NCBI RefSeq assembly: GCF_020151015.1
Contig: NZ_CP083746.1
Coordinates: 1,827,001-1,891,000, forward strand
Reading direction: 5' to 3'
Source: Pseudomonas sp. p1(2021b)
GTDB taxonomy: Bacteria; Pseudomonadota; Gammaproteobacteria; Pseudomonadales; Pseudomonadaceae
Length of the DNA: 64,000 bases
In this document: positions 57,706 to 64,000 of the stretch, piece after piece
Layout of the letters: each line of letters opens with the position of its first letter
Position numbering within the stretch: position 1 is the stretch's first letter
Position numbers and translations under genes: made by a program
The notes under the pieces: generated by a model
What the model saw: only the letters and a program-made list of their open reading frames with translations
Told to the model about the DNA's origin: nothing
The model's database searches: none

Positions 57706-59679
57706 TCAACTCGAGGTTTTGCGCCGTGGTTGTCTCGGCGTGTTCCCCGTTGTTTTTGGGCCGCTACCAGAGGCCTTGCCTTTCCCGGAGCCGCGCCGCT
57801 TCTTCTTCCAAGGCGCCCCTTTGCCCCCGGCCGGCACCGGCGGCCCGCTGATGGTCAGGTGCATGCCACTGCAGCGCTCCACCAGCTTGCCCATCCACGC
57901 TGATTGCCGGGCGACGAACTCCTCCAGGCTCATTTCGCCGCTCTGCACCATGTCCAGCGCCTGTTCCCAGATGGCCGTGGTGCCCGGGTCGGCGATGGCC
58001 CGGGGCACCGCATCGATGAGGCTGAACGCCGCCGGCGTGGCGGACAGGGCCTTGCCGTTCTTGACCAGGTAGCCGCGGTCGAGCAGGCCCTGGATGATGC
58101 TGGCGCGCGTGGCTTCGGTGCCGATGCCGGTGGTCTCCTTGAGTTTCTGCTTGAGTCGCGGGTCGTCCACCAGCTTGGCGACGTTCTTCATCGCCTTGAT
58201 CAGGTCGCCTTCGGTGAAGGGCTTGGGTGGCTGGGTCCACAGGTCCTTGAGCTGCAGGCCATGCACGGCGCAGGCCTGGCCGTGATGCAACGGCGGCAGC
58301 ACTTGCGCGGGCGGTGCTTCGCGGCCCTTGGCGGGTGTCAGCGCCTCGGGCAGGGCGCGGCGCCAGCCAGGCTCGACGATCTGCTTGCCCACCGCGCGCA
58401 AGGCGTGGCCGACGCAGTCGAACTCGGCCTGGGTACGGTCGTATTCATGGTTGGGCAGGAACTGCGCCAGGTAGCGGGCGCGAACGAGGGTATACACCGC
58501 CTTGTACTTGGGCGGCAGACGCGAGGGGTCGCTGGCGGCGGCGGTGGGGATGATGCCGTGGTGGGCACTGACCTTGGCGTCGTTCCAGGCCCGGGAGCGG
58601 CGTTGCGGTTCCAGGTGCGGCTGCAGTGGCGCGAGGCTGGCGTCGGCGCGTTGCAAGGCCGCCAGGATCGCGGGGGCATCGGCATGCTGGCTGAGCGGCA
58701 GGTAGCCGCAATCACTGCGCGGGTAGGTGATCAGCTTGTGGGTTTCGTACAGGGCCTGGGCGATGTCCAGGGTTTCCTGGGCACCAAGGCCGAGCTTCTT
58801 CGAGCAGACCTCCTGCAGGGTGCCCAGGTCGAAGGGCAGGGGCGCGGCTTCGCGTACGCGCTCGGTGGCGACTTGGGTCACCTGGGCGCTGCCGGCGGTG
58901 CCGATGGCGGCTGCGGCCTGCTGGGCCAGGGCCTGGTTCAGGCAGCGGCCCTGGTCGTCGCAGGCGTCTTCAGGCGCGCGCCACTGGGCAGTGAAGACGC
59001 TCCCGGCGCTTTCCAGCTGCACCTCGATGGCCCAGTAGGGCACGGGCACGAAGTCGGCGATGCTGCGGTCGCGGTCCACCACCAGGCGCAGGGTCGGGGT
59101 TTGTACCCGGCCCACGGGCAATACGCCTTGGTAGCCAGACTGACGGCCGAGCAGGGTGAACAGGCGGCTCATGTTCATGCCGATCAGCCAGTCGGCGCGG
59201 GAGCGGCCCAGGGCCGAATGGTACAGGCTGAAGGTCTCCTGCCCTGGCAGCAGGCGCGCCAGGGCCTTGCGGATCGAGGCGTCGTCCAGGGCCGAAAGCC
59301 ACAGGCGCTGGATCGGCCCGCGGTAGCGGCAATGTTCCACCAGCTCGCGGGCGATCATTTCGCCTTCGCGGTCGGCATCGGTGGCGATCACCAGCTCCCG
59401 GGCCTCGCCCAGCAGCCGCTTGACTGCCTTGAACTGGCTGGCGGTCTTGGGCTTGACCAGCATCTTCCATTTTTCCGGGATGATCGGCAGGTCGGCCAGG
59501 TTCCAGCGCTTGTAGCGTTCGTCGTAGCTGTCGGGCGGGGCGGTTTCGAGCAGGTGGCCGATGCACCAGGTCACGCAGACGTCGGGGCCTTGCCAGCAGC
59601 CATCGACCTTGCGGTTGGCGCCGAGGACTTTGGCGATATCTTTTGCCTGGGAGGGTTTTTCGCAGAGGAACAGGCGCAT
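57706..59679 (-). CDS. topB: DNA topoisomerase III
   Basis: A 657-residue type IA topoisomerase that passes single DNA strands during decatenation. The TOPRIM domain begins MRLFLCEKPSQAKDIAKVLG and has VIATDADREGEMIARELVEH near residue 97. The catalytic tyrosine is Tyr319 in KLITYPRSDCGYLP. The ending ETTGIGTEATRASIIQGLLD near 540 and a basic tail (PWKKKRRGSGKGKASGSG) follow. The C-terminus has no zinc fingers, in keeping with the TopB rather than TopA type. It is a single gene, and the right-hand core segment starts here. Confidence 0.96.
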   Translation of the reverse strand: MRLFLCEKPSQAKDIAKVLGANRKVDGCWQGPDVCVTWCIGHLLETAPPDSYDERYKRWNLADLPIIPEKWKMLVKPKTASQFKAVKRLLGEARELVIATDADREGEMIARELVEHCRYRGPIQRLWLSALDDASIRKALARLLPGQETFSLYHSALGRSRADWLIGMNMSRLFTLLGRQSGYQGVLPVGRVQTPTLRLVVDRDRSIADFVPVPYWAIEVQLESAGSVFTAQWRAPEDACDDQGRCLNQALAQQAAAAIGTAGSAQVTQVATERVREAAPLPFDLGTLQEVCSKKLGLGAQETLDIAQALYETHKLITYPRSDCGYLPLSQHADAPAILAALQRADASLAPLQPHLEPQRRSRAWNDAKVSAHHGIIPTAAASDPSRLPPKYKAVYTLVRARYLAQFLPNHEYDRTQAEFDCVGHALRAVGKQIVEPGWRRALPEALTPAKGREAPPAQVLPPLHHGQACAVHGLQLKDLWTQPPKPFTEGDLIKAMKNVAKLVDDPRLKQKLKETTGIGTEATRASIIQGLLDRGYLVKNGKALSATPAAFSLIDAVPRAIADPGTTAIWEQALDMVQSGEMSLEEFVARQSAWMGKLVERCSGMHLTISGPPVPAGGKGAPWKKKRRGSGKGKASGSGPKTTGNTPRQPRRKTSS

Positions 59680-59785
59680 GGCCGGGAGTGCTTCATCGGG
59701 AAATGATGGGCACTAGGATGCGCAAGCCAAGGCGTCTAGGCAAGCTTTATCTGGATGGATATACAGTTTTCGGTGGCGCAGGCCT

Positions 59786-59890
59786 GAGCGGCCTTGTGCC
59801 GCGAAAGGGCCGCAAGGCGGCCCCTGGTTCGAGCGTCGTCGCACAAGGCGACGGGGCTGCGATGCAGCCCTTTCGCGGCGCAAGGCCGCT
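59786..59890. repeat. REP pair between topB and GNAT gene
   Basis: gagcggccttgtgccgcgaa at 59786 on and ttcgcggcgcaaggccgct ending at 59890 face each other, with a gccgcaaggcggc mini-hairpin and a gtcgtcgcacaaggcgac element inside. Part of a 235-bp gap with no other feature. Confidence 0.78.
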
Positions 59891-59914
59891 ACAACGGGTG
59901 CTGGGGGCGCAATC

Positions 59915-60349
59915 TCAGGCCAGCTCGCGAGAGTCGCGCACCATGTCCACATGCGGGATGCCGGCCTCGAGGAATTCCTCGCTGACCACCCGGAAGCCCA
60001 GGCGCTCGTAGAACGGCGTGGCATGTACCTGGGCGCTTAGCATCTGCTGCTTGAGGTCGCGGTTCTGCGCTTCGACGATCACCGCGCGCACCAGCGTGTC
60101 GCCGACCTTCAGGCCGCGCCAGTCCTTGAGTACCGAGATGCGGCCGATGGTGCCGTCGGGCAGCAGGCGCGCGGTGCCGATCGGGTAGTCACCCTCCAGG
60201 GCCAGGAAGTGCAGGGCGTCCTGGTCCTCCGCGTCGAACTCCAGCTCTGGCGGGATGTGCTGCTCGGCAACGAACACCGCTTCGCGGATGCGGCGGATAT
60301 CGGCGTTGTCTTTGTGCCAGTCGGCGAGGCGAACGCTGATCTTATTCAT
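59915..60349 (-). CDS. GNAT family N-acetyltransferase
   Basis: A 144-residue GNAT protein of the ElaA/YjcF-like kind. The N-terminal MNKISVRLADWHKDNADIRR and FVAEQHIPPELEFDAEDQDA are typical, motif A is ISVLKDWRGLKVGDTLVRAV near residues 71-90, and HATPFYERLGFRVVSEEFLE near 109 closes the fold. The substrate is unknown. The ATG at 60349 lies 8 nt inside the end of roxA, suggesting coupled translation; a TTG two codons earlier is less likely. Confidence 0.9.
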   Translation of the reverse strand: MNKISVRLADWHKDNADIRRIREAVFVAEQHIPPELEFDAEDQDALHFLALEGDYPIGTARLLPDGTIGRISVLKDWRGLKVGDTLVRAVIVEAQNRDLKQQMLSAQVHATPFYERLGFRVVSEEFLEAGIPHVDMVRDSRELA

Positions 60350-61508
60350 TGGCAAACCCCAGGCTTCCTTGTTTGACCAGTTGGCAGAGCAGTGTCAGGC
60401 CTTCTTCGTCTTCCAGCCACTGTACAAGGTTTTCGATGTGCAGGGCGTCGGCGGCGCACACCAGCTTCAGCAGCTCGCGCAGGTGGCCCGAGAGCAGGCG
60501 GCTCTGGCCGCTGGCGAACAGCAGCAGGTTGTCGTCGACCTCCGACCAGGCCAGGCGCGCGCTGGGGTTGCGGATCAGGATGGCGCCCTGTTCCAGGCTG
60601 TCGATCAGGTCGTCTTCACTCAGCTCCTCGCCGGACACCAGCTCCGGGTAGCGCGGCTCGGTCATGAACTGGCCGAACCAGGTCAGCAGCAGGCGCTCGT
60701 CACCCATGTGCTCGGCCAGCAGGGCCTTGAGGCGGTCCAGGGCGTCATGCTGGATCTGGTGCGGGTCGCTGGCCGGCTGGGCGTCGGCGTCGCTGTAGCG
60801 CTCTTCCTCGGGCAGGAACTGGCTGAGGAAGTCGGTGAAATGGGTCAGCACCTCGGCGGCGCTCGGGGCACGGAAGCCGACCGAGTAGGTCAGGCAGTCG
60901 TCCTCGGCCACGCCGTAGTGGGCCAGGCGAGGCGGCAGGTAGAGCATGTCGCCGGGCTCCAGGGTCCACTCATTGCTCTGCTCGAAGTCGGCGAGGATGC
61001 GCAGGTCGGCGTGCTCGATCAGTGGGCTGTCGCTGTCGCACATCTGGCCGATCTTCCAGTTGCGCTTGCCATGGCCCTGGAGCAGGAACACGTCGTAGTT
61101 GTCGAAGTGCGGGCCGACACTGCCGCCGGGCGCGGCGAAGCTGACCATCACGTCGTCGATGCGCCAACTGGGCAGGAAGCGGAAGTGCTCCAGCAATTCG
61201 GCCACTTCCGGCACGAACTGGTCCACTGCCTGGACCAGCAGGGTCCAGTCACGCGCCGGCAGGTCGGCGAAGCTGTCCTCGGCGAACGGGCCGCGGCGCA
61301 GTTCCCAGGGGCGCTCGCCGTGCTCGAGCACCAGGCGCGACTCGACTTCCTCTTCCAGGGCCAGGCCGGCCAGCTCGTCGGGATCGAGGGGGCTTTCGAA
61401 GTCCGGGAAGGCCTGGCGCACCAGCAGGGGCTTCTTCTGCCAGTAGTCACGCAGGAATTCACGGGCTGTCAGGCCGCCGAGCAGCTGCAGTGGAGTATCA
61501 GGATTCAT
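60342..61508 (-). CDS. roxA: JmjC-type ribosomal protein L16 arginine hydroxylase (YcfD/RoxA)
   Basis: A 388-residue Fe(II)/2-oxoglutarate oxygenase of the ribosomal oxygenase family; its E. coli homologue hydroxylates an arginine of ribosomal protein L16. Iron ligands His134 and Asp136 are in GPHFDNYDVFLLQG, and His197 in PPRLAHYGVAEDDC. The region YWQKKPLLVRQAFPDF near the N-terminus and the C-terminal winged-helix-like domain are also present. The ATG at 61508 was chosen over a TTG two codons upstream. It lies downstream of purB on the same strand, separated by a terminator-like hairpin. Confidence 0.93.
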   Translation of the reverse strand: MNPDTPLQLLGGLTAREFLRDYWQKKPLLVRQAFPDFESPLDPDELAGLALEEEVESRLVLEHGERPWELRRGPFAEDSFADLPARDWTLLVQAVDQFVPEVAELLEHFRFLPSWRIDDVMVSFAAPGGSVGPHFDNYDVFLLQGHGKRNWKIGQMCDSDSPLIEHADLRILADFEQSNEWTLEPGDMLYLPPRLAHYGVAEDDCLTYSVGFRAPSAAEVLTHFTDFLSQFLPEEERYSDADAQPASDPHQIQHDALDRLKALLAEHMGDERLLLTWFGQFMTEPRYPELVSGEELSEDDLIDSLEQGAILIRNPSARLAWSEVDDNLLLFASGQSRLLSGHLRELLKLVCAADALHIENLVQWLEDEEGLTLLCQLVKQGSLGFANE

Positions 61509-61545
61509 GTTCAACCTATTGAAAAAACGTAGTTTTTATCCGGGA

Positions 61546-61573
61546 ATAAAAACGCCCGGCCAAGCCGGGCGTT
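61546..61573 (-). terminator. Rho-independent terminator after purB
   Basis: On the minus strand aacgcccggc-ttg-gccgggcgtt forms a 10-bp perfect stem with a 3-nt loop, followed by TTTTTATTC. It begins 17 nt beyond the purB stop and separates purB from roxA. Confidence 0.88.
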
Positions 61574-61589
61574 GAACGCGAGGATCAGC

Positions 61590-63020
<1,431 letters not shown>

Positions 63021-63070
63021 TCAGTTGGGGGGCTGACCAAAGGTCAGCTCTATGAATCATGTTGCAGTGC

Positions 63071-63190
63071 CCCTGTAGGAGCGGCCTTGCGCCGCGAAAG
63101 GGGCGCGCAGCGGACCCCGGGTCTTGGATCTGGCTTGATCGCCGGGGCCGCTTGGCGGCCCTTTCGCGGCGCAAGGCCGCTCCTACAGGG
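63071..63190. repeat. REP pair, 30-bp perfect inverted repeat
   Basis: ccctgtaggagcggccttgc... at 63071-63100 and its exact reverse complement at 63161-63190, with ggccgcttggcggcc as an inner hairpin near 63146-63160. It lies between hflD and purB, which are on the same strand, so it may reduce read-through. Confidence 0.88.
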
Positions 63191-63204
63191 CTTGCGTCGG
63201 TCCT

Positions 63205-64000
<796 letters not shown>

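Noticed and set aside
57904..59706. 600-residue plus-strand open frame opposite topB
   Set aside because: It is antisense to topoisomerase III, which has its TOPRIM motif and catalytic Tyr319 in place.

Overview
The window is a stretch of chromosome from a Pseudomonas, most likely of the P. putida group. It is high in GC, carries many copies of the ~35-bp Pseudomonas REP palindrome (often in facing pairs), and encodes proteins of recognisable Pseudomonas type. The two edges look like conserved core genome: zwf at the left, and topB, GNAT, roxA, purB, hflD and mnmA at the right. Most of what lies between looks like accessory metabolism. I see no rRNA, tRNA, CRISPR array, intact transposase or integrase.

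Layout. 1-4.1 kb: end of zwf, a GH15 glycosidase and a coupled DUF72/DUF488 pair. 4.3-10.5 kb: a zinc alcohol dehydrogenase, then an AT-rich scar with a broken HxlR-type regulator, an acetyltransferase and an unrecognised fragment, then a periplasmic DUF4432 protein, a lipoprotein and a 5'-truncated aldehyde dehydrogenase. 10.8-15.3 kb: chemoreceptor, MFS exporter, glycine-zipper protein and RNase Z.

15.5-29.5 kb is an ectoine uptake and degradation cluster. The MocR-type regulator EnuR and the catabolic genes (eutB, eutC, doeA, doeB, doeC, doeD) run leftward. The importer ehuBCDA runs rightward, followed by a BCCT-type solute transporter on the other strand. Together they would import ectoine, open its ring, deacetylate and transaminate the product, and feed aspartate to central metabolism. 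eutA is not present.

31.2-41.2 kb is a seven-gene leftward siderophore operon. Its five distal genes match the vibrioferrin set in both type and order, pvsA-B-C-D-E (ATP-grasp ligase, NIS synthetase, MFS exporter, NIS synthetase, PLP decarboxylase), with four overlapping junctions. Upstream lie a TonB-dependent receptor and, first in the operon, an HpcH/HpaI-family protein that I propose is an SbnG-type dedicated citrate synthase. A Fur-box-like site precedes the operon. The receptor gene is a mosaic in base composition: most of its barrel is encoded by an AT-richer patch.

41.4-49.4 kb: GFA protein, nhaB, a dienoyl-CoA isomerase-like crotonase, nudC, a TSUP permease, and a puuB-puuR-puuA polyamine operon with a strong palindromic operator candidate. 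49.6-54.3 kb: a 1,570-residue protein with a hydrophobic segment, a tandem ~60-residue repeat, leucine-rich repeats and a C-terminal NEL-type E3 ubiquitin ligase domain with a CxD motif. 54.4-57.6 kb: LysR regulator, agmatine deiminase and a polyamine-binding protein. 57.7-64 kb: the core right edge.
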